From Arthrobacter yangruifuii (GTDB lineage: Bacteria > Actinomycetota > Actinomycetes > Actinomycetales > Micrococcaceae): 64,000 nucleotides of DNA. The position numbers and the translations under genes were made by a program. Below are positions 47,321 to 56,911 of the stretch, in pieces (the first letter of the stretch is position 1; each line of letters opens with the position of its first letter). The notes beneath the pieces were generated by a model. That model saw only the letters and a program-made list of their open reading frames with translations. It was not told where the DNA came from and did not search any database. Location: NCBI RefSeq assembly GCF_009192775.1, contig NZ_VTFX01000001.1, positions 186,001 through 250,000 on the forward strand, written 5' to 3'.

Positions 47321-48514
47321 ATGGGGGACAGACAGATGGACAGGAACGGACCGACAGCTGACGCACAGGGATACCAGGGGACACCGCCGCCCGGCGCCGG
47401 TGCCCATGGACCAGCCCGGGAACAGTCGCCCTATGCGGTTCCGCCGGGCTACGGGCAGCACGGCGCTCCGGCGCCGGCGCCGAAAAAGGCAAATCCGAAG
47501 CTGCGCAAACGCCTGATCATTGCGGGCAGCATTGTCGCCGGGCTGTTGGTGCTTCTGGTGGTGGGAGGTTTCTTCGGCTACAAGCAGCTGAGCGAGAAAT
47601 ACAACCCCAAGCTGCAGGTGGAGGACTATCTCCAGGCAGTTGTCGACGGAGACATCGAAGGGGCCATGGACATGGTCACGGCCTATGACGAGATGGGCTA
47701 TTACCAGGCGCAGGACTATTCCCTGATGACCAATGAGATCTATTCGAAGGCCGCCAACCGGATCAGCGGATTCGAGATAACCGATGTGGAGGCCTCCGGG
47801 ATCTTCGCTGAAGTGACCGCGGACGTCAAACAGGGCGACAAGACCACATCCGTGACCTTTGACCTGACCTCCGCAGGGGATGCGGCGCTGTTCTTCGAGA
47901 AATGGGAACTCACCTCGCCGTTGAACGAAACGGAGATTGCGTACCGGGTGGATGCGGGCGCCTCGGAGCTGGCGGTGAACGGTGTCGGCATCGACACGTT
48001 CGAGGAATCCAAGTACTTCGCGGTCTTTCCCGGTGACTACACGTTCAATACGCCTACCGGTTCCGACTACATCGGTTACAGCGGCGAAGAGAAGGTGAGC
48101 GTGGAGGTGCGCACCGGTGACGAGATCGGGGAGCCGGTGGATGTCACCTACCGGGCAGAACTCACCGATGCGGCCCGCGAGGAGATCAAGGCCCAGACGA
48201 AGGCCCACCTTGCCGCGTGCGTGAAGGCAACGGAACTGCAGCCTCAGGGCTGCCCCAATAAGGCGGACGGTGAGGACCCCAAGAACTTCCGCAACATCAA
48301 GTGGAGCATGACCAAGGAGCCTACGTACGAGTCGATCGAAGGCAGCCCGGCCTCTCCGTTCCCGCTCACCGCGAAGAACGGACAATTCACCCTGGAAGCA
48401 GAGGAGAAGCAGGGCGACTCCTGGGGGCCGATCAAGGGAACGGTTGAGCTCTACTCGATGCCGGCCATGGTGGATGTCCAGCCGGACAAGATCAACATCG
48501 CGTTCGGGGACTAG
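47321..48514 (+). CDS. Membrane-anchored protein with large extracytoplasmic domain
   Basis: The 397-residue protein has a Pro/Gly/Ala-rich cytoplasmic N terminus, then a basic stretch (KLRKRLII) before one helix (about 64-84) and a long external part. Near the C terminus there is an ACVKATELQPQGCPN motif whose two cysteines probably form a disulfide; similar C-x(n)-P-x-x-CP motifs occur in other actinobacterial surface proteins. The segment KLQVEDYLQAVVDGDIEGAM resembles DUF4878/lumazine-like domains. Start ATG 47321; ATG 47336 is an alternative. Function unknown. Confidence 0.8.
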   Translation: MGDRQMDRNGPTADAQGYQGTPPPGAGAHGPAREQSPYAVPPGYGQHGAPAPAPKKANPKLRKRLIIAGSIVAGLLVLLVVGGFFGYKQLSEKYNPKLQVEDYLQAVVDGDIEGAMDMVTAYDEMGYYQAQDYSLMTNEIYSKAANRISGFEITDVEASGIFAEVTADVKQGDKTTSVTFDLTSAGDAALFFEKWELTSPLNETEIAYRVDAGASELAVNGVGIDTFEESKYFAVFPGDYTFNTPTGSDYIGYSGEEKVSVEVRTGDEIGEPVDVTYRAELTDAAREEIKAQTKAHLAACVKATELQPQGCPNKADGEDPKNFRNIKWSMTKEPTYESIEGSPASPFPLTAKNGQFTLEAEEKQGDSWGPIKGTVELYSMPAMVDVQPDKINIAFGD

Positions 48515-48549
48515 CCGCAGGCCGAACGCCGGGGTCTCACGAACAGGCG

Positions 48550-48592
48550 CCGGTCATGGGGAACCGGATATCAGCAGGTTTCCCATGACCGG
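48550..48592. terminator. Bidirectional terminator hairpin
   Basis: A 16-base stem (48550-48565 with 48577-48592, one G-U) lies between the convergent genes. Confidence 0.75.
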
Positions 48593-48608
48593 GCACCGGA
48601 ACATAGTC

Positions 48609-48929
48609 CTACTCGACGGTGAGTTCACCCATCCGGGACCACTCTTCGCCGTCAATGACGGTATTGATGATCTTCGGGGTTTCCACCAGTGCCTGGACCA
48701 TGTCCTTCATGGCCTGCTGGAAGTGCTCGCTCTGGACGTGGGCCGCCGCGGCGTCGTCCTTGAAGGCTTCGACGAGCACAAACTCGTTCGGGTTTTCCAG
48801 GCTGCGGGACCAGTCGAACCAGAGGTTGCCCGGCTCCGCCCGGGTGGCTGCGGTGAAATCGGCGGTCAGCTCCGGGAAGCGTTCGGTCCATTCGGGCTTG
48901 ACGAGGAATTTGACGGTAATAAAAATCAT
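48609..48929 (-). CDS. Antibiotic-biosynthesis-monooxygenase-fold protein (putative quinol monooxygenase)
   Basis: The 106-residue ABM domain protein starts MIFITVKFLVKPEWTERFPEL and has EPGNLWFDWSRSLENPNEFVLVEAFKDDAAAAHV and HFQQAM, which is the ABM dimeric ferredoxin-like fold (YgiN type). ATG 48929 is the family-typical start; the longer frame to 49040 is spurious. Its biochemical role (quinol oxidation, stress) is uncertain. Confidence 0.88.
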   Translation of the reverse strand: MIFITVKFLVKPEWTERFPELTADFTAATRAEPGNLWFDWSRSLENPNEFVLVEAFKDDAAAAHVQSEHFQQAMKDMVQALVETPKIINTVIDGEEWSRMGELTVE

Positions 48930-49014
48930 GGATTCATCGTATGCCCCGGACGGGCGCCCCTGAACGGCGGAGGGCGCGCCGGGGCGGGTTCGGTGGAGAT
49001 GCGAGTATGGATAC

Positions 49015-50697
49015 GTGGCGCATCTCGACGTATCCAACATTGACTATTTCCTCTCCGACGGCCGGCAGCTGCTCAACGGTGTCAGCTTCAAGGTCGGCGA
49101 CGGGCATAAAACCGCCCTGATCGGCCCCAACGGCACCGGGAAAACCACACTCCTGCGCATTATTGCCGGTGACCTGCAGCCGGACGAGGGCACGGTTTCA
49201 CGGTCCGGCAACATGGGCATCATGCGCCAGTTCGTCGGCCAGGTCCGCGATGACAGCACCGTCCGTGACCTGCTGGTCTCCGCCGCCCCGCCGGCCCTCG
49301 CCGCTGCGGCCCGGGAAGTGGACGCCGCCGAGCTGGCCATGATGGAGCACGACGACGAACCCACCCAGATGCGGTACGCCATCGCCATCACCGACTGGGG
49401 CGACGTCGGCGGCTACGAGCAGGAGACCGTCTGGGACGAGGTGACCATGGCCGCGCTGGGCCTGCCCTTTGACCGGGCCCAGTACCGCAGGGCCGCTTCC
49501 CTCTCCGGCGGTGAACAGAAGCGCCTGGTCCTGGAGGCGCTCTTCGCCGGGCCGGATGAGCTGCTGCTGCTGGACGAACCGGACAACTACCTGGACGTTC
49601 CGGGCAAGCGCTGGCTGGAGGACAAGCTGGCGCAGTCCAAAAAGTCCGTGCTGTTCGTCAGCCACGACCGGGAGCTGCTGGACAACGCCGCCACCCGCAT
49701 CGTGACCCTGGAGCCGGGGATCAACGGTGCCTCCGCCTGGATCCACGGCGGCGCCTTCAGCAGCTACGTCAAGGCACGCGAAGACCGCAATGCCCGGTTC
49801 GAGGAACTGCGCCGGCGCTGGGACGAGGAGCACCTCAAGCTCAAGGAACTCGTCAACATGTACAAGAACAAGGCGGCGTTCCGTTCCGATATGGCCAACC
49901 GCTACCAGGCGGCGCAGACGCGGCTGGCGAAGTTCCTCGAGGCCGGACCGCCCGAAGCGCTGCCGATCGAGCAGAACGTCAAGATGCGGCTGCGCGGCGG
50001 GCGTACCGCCAAGCGTGCCGTGGTGGCGCAGAAGCTGGAGCTGACGGGGCTGATGAAGCCCTTCAGCACCGAGATCTGGTTCGGGGACCGGGTGGGGGTG
50101 CTGGGCTCCAACGGCTCCGGAAAGTCCCACTTCCTGCGCCTGCTGGCCCTGGGCGGCAGCGACCCGGACCGGGAACACCAGCCCGTTTCGGAAGTGGAGA
50201 TCGCGGCGGTGCCGCACGAGGGTTCCGTGAAGCTCGGTGCGCGCATCCGGCCGGGGTTTTTTGCACAGACCATGATGCGCCCCGACCTGGCGGACCGGAC
50301 GCTGCTGGACATCCTGCACCGCGGTGACGAGCACCGGTCCGGGCTCGGCCGCGAAGCCGCGGCCGGCGCGCTGGACCGCTACGGTCTGGCGTCCTCCTCG
50401 GAGCAGAAGTTCGAGTCCCTGTCCGGCGGCCAGCAGGCGCGGATGCAGATCCTGCTCCTGGAGCTCTCCGGCGCCACCCTGCTGCTGCTGGACGAGCCCA
50501 CCGACAACCTGGACCTGCACTCGGCCGAAGCCCTGGAGAAAGCCATCGATGCCTTCGAAGGGACGGTCCTGGCGGTCACCCACGACCGCTGGTTTGCCCG
50601 CAGCTTCGACCGGTTCCTCGTCTTCGGCTCCGACGGCCGGGTCTATGAGTCCGAGGCGCCGGTCTGGGACGAGAAACGGGTGGACCGCGTCCGGTAG
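49015..50697 (+). CDS. ABC-F family ATPase
   Basis: The 560-residue protein has two ABC ATPase domains and no membrane segments. Walker A motifs are GPNGTGKTT and GSNGSGKSH, signatures SLSGGEQKR and SLSGGQQAR, and Walker B LLLLDEPDNYLD and LLLLDEPTDNLD. The basic linker region (about 265-330) is the ribosome-contacting arm. ABC-F factors protect or adjust ribosomes. GTG 49015 starts MAHLDVSNIDYFL. Confidence 0.93.
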   Translation: MAHLDVSNIDYFLSDGRQLLNGVSFKVGDGHKTALIGPNGTGKTTLLRIIAGDLQPDEGTVSRSGNMGIMRQFVGQVRDDSTVRDLLVSAAPPALAAAAREVDAAELAMMEHDDEPTQMRYAIAITDWGDVGGYEQETVWDEVTMAALGLPFDRAQYRRAASLSGGEQKRLVLEALFAGPDELLLLDEPDNYLDVPGKRWLEDKLAQSKKSVLFVSHDRELLDNAATRIVTLEPGINGASAWIHGGAFSSYVKAREDRNARFEELRRRWDEEHLKLKELVNMYKNKAAFRSDMANRYQAAQTRLAKFLEAGPPEALPIEQNVKMRLRGGRTAKRAVVAQKLELTGLMKPFSTEIWFGDRVGVLGSNGSGKSHFLRLLALGGSDPDREHQPVSEVEIAAVPHEGSVKLGARIRPGFFAQTMMRPDLADRTLLDILHRGDEHRSGLGREAAAGALDRYGLASSSEQKFESLSGGQQARMQILLLELSGATLLLLDEPTDNLDLHSAEALEKAIDAFEGTVLAVTHDRWFARSFDRFLVFGSDGRVYESEAPVWDEKRVDRVR

Positions 50698-50711
50698 GGG
50701 AGAATACTTGC

Positions 50712-51914
50712 GTGAACTCCGTCAGTGATACCGCCCTGAACAAAGCCCTCATCGCCGTCTTCACGGTTTTTGGCCTCAACGGCCTGGTTTTCGCCAGCTG
50801 GGCGGCGCGCATTCCCGCCGCCGCTGAGGACCTTGGAGTGGGCGCGGCCGGCGTGGGTCTGCTGCTGCTGTTCTCGGCAATCGGCTCCGTGGCGGCGCTG
50901 CCGCTGGCCGGTTCCGTGGCGCAGCGCATCGGAACCGCCGGCACGGTAAGGGCCGGCGGCATCACGACGTCGGCCGCCTCCCTGGTTATTGCCGCCGGAC
51001 TGCATCTGGGTTCGATTCCGCTGGCCGGTGCCGGCCTGCTGGTGTTCGGGGTGGGCATTGCCGGCTGGGACGTGGCCATGAACCTCGAGGGCGCCGACGT
51101 CGAACGCCGGCTGGGGCGGAACATCATGCCGCGGTTCCATGCCGCGTTCAGCGCCGGATCGTTCATCGGCGCCCTCATCGGCGCGGCGCTCTCCTTCGCG
51201 GGAGTCCCGCTGTCCCTGCATTTGTTGGGGATCCTGACCGTGGTCTGCGTTGTGGTGCTGATCGTGCCGCGGAATTTCCTGCAGCTGCCGCACCCCGCCC
51301 AGGCACCGGCGGAAGGGGACGCTCCTGCCGCAGTGTCCAGGTTCGGGGCCTGGCGCGAGGGACGCACGCTGCTGATCGGCGTCGTCGTCCTGGGCGCTGC
51401 CCTGACCGAAGGGGCGGCCAATGACTGGGTCGCCAAAGCCACCGTGGACGGCCTGGGCACCAGCGAGTCCGCGGGCGCCATGATGTTCGCTGTGTTTGTA
51501 GCGGCCATGACCCTGACCCGATGGTTCGGTGCCAAGCTGATCGACCGGATGGGACGGGTGCCCGCCCTGCGGATATGCATGTCTGCCTCCCTGGCCGGAC
51601 TGCTGCTCTTTGTGTTCGCCCCGAACGTCGGACTCGCCGCCGCGGGTGCCGTGCTCTGGGGGATCGGCGCGGCCCTGGGGTTCCCGATGGGCATGTCCGC
51701 CGCCGGAGAGGACCCGGTGCATGCAGCCGGACGGGTATCGGTGGTCTCCACCATCGGGTACATGGCCTTCTTTGTCGGTCCGCCGGTCCTGGGATTCCTC
51801 GGCGAGCACTGGGGTGTGCGTAATGCCCTGCTGGTGGTGGGTGCGGCCATGCTGGTCTCGGTGGTGTTCGCCCCCGCAGCCGCTGAACAGAAAGCCGTAC
51901 CGAAACCGGCCTGA
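50712..51914 (+). CDS. MFS transporter
   Basis: The 400-residue protein has 12 predicted membrane helices with MFS-like features (GWDVAMNLEGADVERRLGR in the helix 4-5 region; ANDWVAKAT). FASWAARIP near the N terminus is typical of the YbjJ-like subgroup. Its substrate is unknown. GTG 50712. The gene follows ABC-F by 14 bases. Confidence 0.85.
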   Translation: MNSVSDTALNKALIAVFTVFGLNGLVFASWAARIPAAAEDLGVGAAGVGLLLLFSAIGSVAALPLAGSVAQRIGTAGTVRAGGITTSAASLVIAAGLHLGSIPLAGAGLLVFGVGIAGWDVAMNLEGADVERRLGRNIMPRFHAAFSAGSFIGALIGAALSFAGVPLSLHLLGILTVVCVVVLIVPRNFLQLPHPAQAPAEGDAPAAVSRFGAWREGRTLLIGVVVLGAALTEGAANDWVAKATVDGLGTSESAGAMMFAVFVAAMTLTRWFGAKLIDRMGRVPALRICMSASLAGLLLFVFAPNVGLAAAGAVLWGIGAALGFPMGMSAAGEDPVHAAGRVSVVSTIGYMAFFVGPPVLGFLGEHWGVRNALLVVGAAMLVSVVFAPAAAEQKAVPKPA

Positions 51915-51980
51915 GTCTGCGGACCGATCCTGTCCGCATTACCCGGGCGCGCCGGGGCCGTCCGGCCCTACCCTCGACGC

Positions 51981-52985
51981 ATGTCCTTTTCCCCAGAGTC
52001 CGCGCCGTTGATCTCGGCCGAGGGGCTGACCAAGGTCTATTCCTCCAAATCCGGCCCGGTCCATGCCCTGGACGGCCTGGATATCGCAGTTCCCGAAGGG
52101 ACGGTCACCGCCCTGCTGGGCCCTAACGGGGCCGGGAAAACCACCGCCGTCAAGGTGCTCACCACCCTGATCAGGCCGGACGCCGGCACCGCCGTCATTG
52201 ACGGCATCGACGTGGCCGGCGATCCCAAGGCCGTGCGCCGCGTCATCGGTGTGTCCGGCCAGTATTCGGCCGTGGATGAGAACCTCACCGGGCTGGAGAA
52301 CCTGGTGATGGTGGGACGCCTGTACCACCTGTCCGGCCCGCGGGCGAAGGAACGGGCGGCCGAGCTGATCGACATGTTTGAACTTACCGACGCGGGAAAC
52401 CGGCCGGTGAAGGGTTACTCCGGCGGCATGCGCCGCCGGCTGGACCTCGCGGGGGCACTGGTCAACCAGCCCCGGGTGCTGTTCCTCGACGAACCCACCA
52501 CGGGCCTGGATCCGCGGTCCAGGATTGCGCTCTGGGGCGTCATCACCGATCTTGTGTCCCGGGGCACCACCCTGCTGCTGACCACCCAGTACCTGGAGGA
52601 AGCAGACCAGCTGGCAGACAAGGTGGCGGTCATCGACGAGGGGAAAATCATTGCCGAGGGCACCTCGGATGAGCTGAAGGCGCAGATCGGGGGACACCGG
52701 GTGGCCGTGGCGCTGCTTCGCCCGTCCGATGCCGAGGCGTCCATGTCCATCCTCGGCCGGCACGGCTCCGGCGAGCCGCACGTGTCCGGCGACGGCCGGA
52801 CGCTGGAGGTCGCCGTCGTCGACGGGCCCGCAGCCCTGCAGCGCATCCTGTCCGAACTGGAGGCCGGCGGCATCGAACTGCACGACGCCGGCATCCGCCG
52901 CCCCACCCTGGATGACGTGTTCCTGCAGCTCACGGGCAAACCGGCCGAAGAGGAAGAGGAACTGAAAGAGGAGGCACGCCGATGA
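51981..52985 (+). CDS. ABC transporter ATP-binding protein (DrrA-like)
   Basis: The 334-residue ATPase has Walker A GPNGAGKTT, signature YSGGMRRRLDLA, Walker B VLFLDEPTTGLD and a long C-terminal extension typical of DrrA-type drug and lipid exporters (DDVFLQLTGK near the end). It overlaps the permease by four bases. The likely function is efflux of a hydrophobic compound. Confidence 0.9.
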   Translation: MSFSPESAPLISAEGLTKVYSSKSGPVHALDGLDIAVPEGTVTALLGPNGAGKTTAVKVLTTLIRPDAGTAVIDGIDVAGDPKAVRRVIGVSGQYSAVDENLTGLENLVMVGRLYHLSGPRAKERAAELIDMFELTDAGNRPVKGYSGGMRRRLDLAGALVNQPRVLFLDEPTTGLDPRSRIALWGVITDLVSRGTTLLLTTQYLEEADQLADKVAVIDEGKIIAEGTSDELKAQIGGHRVAVALLRPSDAEASMSILGRHGSGEPHVSGDGRTLEVAVVDGPAALQRILSELEAGGIELHDAGIRRPTLDDVFLQLTGKPAEEEEELKEEARR

Positions 52986-53824
52986 GCGCGGCAGTGCCGG
53001 CAACCGGGGTCCGGACCGGCGCCTCCAGTCTTCCGGCCCGCTGGGCCGGTGACGGCTGGACCGTGACCAAGCGGAACCTGATCAAAATCAAGCGCTCGCC
53101 GGACATGATTATTTTCGCCGTCCTGCAGCCGATCATGTTCGTCCTGCTGTTCAGCCAGGTCTACGGAGGGTCCATCGCCGTGGCCGGCACCGACTACACC
53201 CAGTTCCTCATGGCCGGCATCTTCGCCCAGACGGTGGTGTTCGGGTCCACGTTCTCCGGCTCCGCCATGGCGCAGGACCTGAAGGAGGGCATCATTGACC
53301 GGTTCCGGACCCTGCCCATGAGTCCGTCCGCGGTGCTGATCGGCAGGACCAACGCAGACCTGGTGCTCAATGCCATTTCCATGCTCATCATGATGGGGAC
53401 GGGCCTGCTGGTCGGCTGGCGGGTAAACACCACACCTAGCCGGTTCCTGGCCGCCATCGCCCTGCTGCTGCTGTTCTCCTACGCGTTCAGCTGGGTCATG
53501 GCCCTGCTCGGAATGTCCGTACGCTCGCCGGAGACAATCAACAACGCGTCCTTCATGATCCTCTTTCCCATCACCTTCATTTCCAATGCGTTTGTCCAGA
53601 GTTCCAACCTCCCCGGACCGCTGCAGACGTTCGCGGACTGGAATCCGGTCTCGGCGCTGGTGCAGGCTGTTCGGGAGCTGTTCGGAAACCTCGGCAGCAC
53701 TCCCGTACCGGACACCTGGCCGATGCAGAACGCGGTGGTCACCGTGCTGATCGGCGCGGCCGTGATGCTCGTGGTCTTTGTTCCGCTGGCCGTGCGCAAG
53801 TTCGAATCAATCAGCTCCCGGTAA
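52982..53824 (+). CDS. ABC-2 type permease (DrrB-like)
   Basis: The 280-residue permease has six membrane helices. The ABC-2 coupling segment EGIIDRFRTLPMSPSAVLIGR follows helix 2, and NNASFMILFPITFISNAFV is typical of DrrB/NodJ permeases. It is the membrane partner of the overlapping ATPase. Confidence 0.9.
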   Translation: MSAAVPATGVRTGASSLPARWAGDGWTVTKRNLIKIKRSPDMIIFAVLQPIMFVLLFSQVYGGSIAVAGTDYTQFLMAGIFAQTVVFGSTFSGSAMAQDLKEGIIDRFRTLPMSPSAVLIGRTNADLVLNAISMLIMMGTGLLVGWRVNTTPSRFLAAIALLLLFSYAFSWVMALLGMSVRSPETINNASFMILFPITFISNAFVQSSNLPGPLQTFADWNPVSALVQAVRELFGNLGSTPVPDTWPMQNAVVTVLIGAAVMLVVFVPLAVRKFESISSR

Positions 53825-53854
53825 AGGGCTCCGAAGAGGGAACGAGGTACCAGC

Positions 53855-54796
53855 GTGATTGAAGCCCGGGGCTTAGCGAAGCGCTACGGCGCCAAAACCG
53901 CCGTCGACGGCATCACCTTCGATGTGCAGCCGGGCAAGGTCACCGGCTTCCTCGGACCCAACGGCGCCGGCAAATCCACGACCATGCGGATGATCCTGGG
54001 ACTGGACCGCCCCACCGCGGGGTCCGTGACAGTCAACGGTGCTCCGTATGCCAACCACAAGGCGCCGCTGCGCGAAGTGGGCGCCCTGCTGGAGGCCAAG
54101 GCCTTCCATCCCCGCCGGACTGCCTACAACCACCTGCGGGCGCTCGCCGCCACGCACAGCATCCCCAAGGCGCGCATCAACGAAGTCATCGAGCTGACGG
54201 GACTCGGACCCGTAGCCCGGAAACGCGTGGGCGGCTTCTCCATGGGCATGGGCCAGCGGTTCGGGATTGCCGCGGCCTTGTTGGGAAATCCGCAGACCCT
54301 GATCCTGGATGAACCGGTCAACGGCCTGGACCCCGAAGGCGTGCAGTGGGTCCGGCATCTGGCCAGGGGACTCGCCGCGGAGGGGCGCACGGTGTTCATC
54401 TCCTCGCATCTGATGAGCGAGATGGCGCTGACCGCCGACCACCTGATCGTGATCGGCAGGGGCAGGATCCTGGCGGACGCGCCGATGGATGAGGTCCTTG
54501 CCGGCAGCAGCCGGGAACGCACCCTGGTGCGCACCGATGATGCTGAGGCCCTGGCAGCTGCACTGGGCTCCGGCTCCGGTCCGGTGGAGGTGCGCCGGCC
54601 GGCTCCGGGCCGGCTGGAAGTCCTCGGAGTGTCTGCGCGGGGCATAGCCGAGGCCGCGCTTTCGCGGCGGATCCTGATCACTGAACTGACACCGCAGCAG
54701 GCATCCCTGGAGGACGCCTATATGGACCTGACCCGGGGTGAGGCCGAATATCAGTCCCTGACCACGGACCACCGGGAAACCCCTGGTCATCCCTAA
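53855..54796 (+). CDS. ABC transporter ATP-binding protein, paralogue 1
   Basis: The 313-residue BcrA-type ATPase has Walker A GPNGAGKSTTM, signature-like FSMGMGQRFGIA and Walker B LILDEPVNGLDPEG. It is highly similar along its whole N-terminal 220 residues to the next ATPase at 54900. GTG 53855 follows GAGG. No permease lies directly after it; it may share the permease at 55858 or heterodimerise with its paralogue. Confidence 0.9.
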   Translation: MIEARGLAKRYGAKTAVDGITFDVQPGKVTGFLGPNGAGKSTTMRMILGLDRPTAGSVTVNGAPYANHKAPLREVGALLEAKAFHPRRTAYNHLRALAATHSIPKARINEVIELTGLGPVARKRVGGFSMGMGQRFGIAAALLGNPQTLILDEPVNGLDPEGVQWVRHLARGLAAEGRTVFISSHLMSEMALTADHLIVIGRGRILADAPMDEVLAGSSRERTLVRTDDAEALAAALGSGSGPVEVRRPAPGRLEVLGVSARGIAEAALSRRILITELTPQQASLEDAYMDLTRGEAEYQSLTTDHRETPGHP

Positions 54797-54899
54797 GGGG
54801 GACCCCTGAATCATCCCTTGGACCGGTCCCGTTGCGGTGCTGGACGCCTATGGTGGAGGTAGACCCCCCAGCTTTAGCTTCCCAACGTGAGGATCACCC

Positions 54900-55853
54900 A
54901 TGATCGAGGCATCCGGCCTCTCTAAGCGTTACGGCGACAAAACCGCCGTCAACAACATTTCCTTTACTGTCCAGCCCGGCAAGGTCACCGGTTTCCTAGG
55001 TCCCAACGGGGCCGGTAAATCGACCACCATGCGCATGATTGTGGGTCTGGACCGTCCGACCTCGGGGCGGGTGCTGGTCAACGGCAAACCCTATGCCCGG
55101 CACAAGGCACCGCTGCGCGAGGTCGGTGCCCTGCTCGACGCGAAAGCCGTCCACACCAAGCGCAGCGCATACAACCACCTGCGGGCCATGGCGGCTACCC
55201 ACGGCATTTCCGCCAAGCGGGTCAACGAAGTCATTGAGCTCACCGGCCTGGGCCCGGTGGCCAAGAAGCGGGTAGGCGGCTTCTCCCTGGGTATGGGGCA
55301 GCGGCTTGGTATCGCCTCCGCACTGCTGGGAGACCCGCACACGGTCATCCTGGACGAGCCGGTCAACGGACTCGATCCGGAAGGCGTCCTCTGGGTCCGC
55401 CACCTGGCCCGGGGGCTGGCCGCGGAAGGCCGCACCGTGTTCCTCTCCTCCCACCTGATGAGCGAAATGGCGCAGACGGCGGACCACTTGATTGTGATTG
55501 GCCGCGGCCAGATCATTGCCGACGCGCCCATCGCCGAGATCATTGCCGGCCAGAACAAGGTACGCGTCCTCGTCCGTACGGACAGCCCGCGCGAACTGCT
55601 GGAAGCGCTGACCGGACCGGGGGTCTCCGGCGTGGAGAAGGAATCCGGGCTGCTGGAGGTCACGGGGGCGGAACCGCGTACCATCGCCGAGGCCGCACTG
55701 GACCGCCGGATCCTGGTGTACGAACTGACGCCCCTGCAGGTTTCCCTTGAGGACGCCTACATGGAGCTGACCCGAGATGACGTTGAATACCGGTCCCAGG
55801 ACCTGCCGCCGGAGCTAACCGCCGCGGGAACTGCCTCCGGGAAGGGGAAATAG
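54900..55853 (+). CDS. ABC transporter ATP-binding protein, paralogue 2
   Basis: The 317-residue BcrA-type ATPase has Walker A GPNGAGKSTTM, signature FSLGMGQRLGIA and Walker B VILDEPVNGLDPEG. It is 4 bases upstream of the permease, so these form the core exporter. The 103-base gap before it shows GGTGGAGG and may hold its own promoter. Confidence 0.9.
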   Translation: MIEASGLSKRYGDKTAVNNISFTVQPGKVTGFLGPNGAGKSTTMRMIVGLDRPTSGRVLVNGKPYARHKAPLREVGALLDAKAVHTKRSAYNHLRAMAATHGISAKRVNEVIELTGLGPVAKKRVGGFSLGMGQRLGIASALLGDPHTVILDEPVNGLDPEGVLWVRHLARGLAAEGRTVFLSSHLMSEMAQTADHLIVIGRGQIIADAPIAEIIAGQNKVRVLVRTDSPRELLEALTGPGVSGVEKESGLLEVTGAEPRTIAEAALDRRILVYELTPLQVSLEDAYMELTRDDVEYRSQDLPPELTAAGTASGKGK

Positions 55854-55857
55854 AACC

Positions 55858-56736
55858 GTGAGTACCGCTACAACATCCAAGAATCCCGCGTCATCGCCGG
55901 CGTCCTCCTCCGGTTCCGGGCTGAGCTTCCTCCGGGTCCTGAAATCCGAGTGGATCAAGATCACCACGGTCCCTTCCACGGTGATCCTCCTGGCCATCAC
56001 CGTGGTGGTGATGGTCGGCCTGGCAGCTCTCGCTGCCTGGGGCACAGCCCAGATTGTCACTGAATTCGGCGGCGGTGCCGGCAGCCCGGAAGCAGCGCAG
56101 GCCGGGCCGCCTGCGGCCGACAGCCTGGTTCCGGAGATCCCCGCCAGCGGACTCTTCTTCGGCCAGTTGCTCATCGCTTCCCTCGCGGTGGTGCTCATCG
56201 CCTCGGAATGGGGCACCGGAATGATCCGCTCCACCTTCAGCGCTGTTCCGAAGCGCATTCCGGCGCTGCTGGCAAAGAACCTGCTTATCGCCCTGATTTC
56301 CTTCGTGGTCGGTGCCGGTGCCGCCTTCATTTCCTTCCTGGTGGCCCAGCCGATCCTGGGCAGCGCGGACCTCACCCTGTCCCTGGACGATGACGGCGTG
56401 CTTGCCAGCATCCTCAACACCGGAACGTGCCTGGCGCTGATCGCCGTGTTTGCCATGGCCATCGGAACCCTGCTTCGGAACACCGCCGGAGGCGTGGTGA
56501 CCGCCATCGGCATCATCTTCGTCCTGCCCCTGGTAGTGGCCATCGTGGAGAACCTGGCGGACTGGATTCCGGACGCCGCACGGTTCCTGCCGAGCAACGC
56601 GGGAACCCAGCTGGTGACGGCCGGCCCGATTGCGGACGGAGCCCTCACCCAGCTGCAGGGCGGCCTGGTCCTCGCAGCCTGGGCAGCCGTACTGCTGATC
56701 GCTTCCCTGATCGTCACCAAGAAACGGGACGTCTAG
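55858..56736 (+). CDS. ABC-2 type permease
   Basis: The 292-residue protein has a Ser/Ala/Thr-rich N terminus and six membrane helices. The first is preceded by FLRVLKSEWIKITTVPST, typical of BcrB-like permeases with an EWIK start. External loops occur after helices 1 and 3. It partners the upstream ATPase pair. GTG 55858. Confidence 0.88.
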   Translation: MSTATTSKNPASSPASSSGSGLSFLRVLKSEWIKITTVPSTVILLAITVVVMVGLAALAAWGTAQIVTEFGGGAGSPEAAQAGPPAADSLVPEIPASGLFFGQLLIASLAVVLIASEWGTGMIRSTFSAVPKRIPALLAKNLLIALISFVVGAGAAFISFLVAQPILGSADLTLSLDDDGVLASILNTGTCLALIAVFAMAIGTLLRNTAGGVVTAIGIIFVLPLVVAIVENLADWIPDAARFLPSNAGTQLVTAGPIADGALTQLQGGLVLAAWAAVLLIASLIVTKKRDV

Positions 56737-56822
56737 GGCTTCCATGCTTCGGTGGGGCCGGCGGCGGAAGAACGGCCGCTTCCGGCTCCACCGGATACCC
56801 ATCTGCTTCACAGCTCCTCCAC

Positions 56823-56855
56823 AACCCCCGGCGTCGGCGACGCCGGGGGTTCTTT
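56823..56855 (+). terminator. Terminator after the ABC permease
   Basis: A 13-bp perfect stem (56823-56835 with 56839-56851), a 3-base loop and CTTTA after it lie between the permease and the M18 peptidase. Confidence 0.8.
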
Positions 56856-56911
56856 ACGCCCGGAACGGCCCGCGGTTACGCCGGGACCGGGCGCTCTGGT
56901 TGAATCAGAGC

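Noticed and set aside
48930-49040. N-terminal extension of the ABM protein
   Set aside because: The 37 extra residues are not family-like and overlap the promoter region of the ABC-F gene; ATG 48929 matches the domain start.
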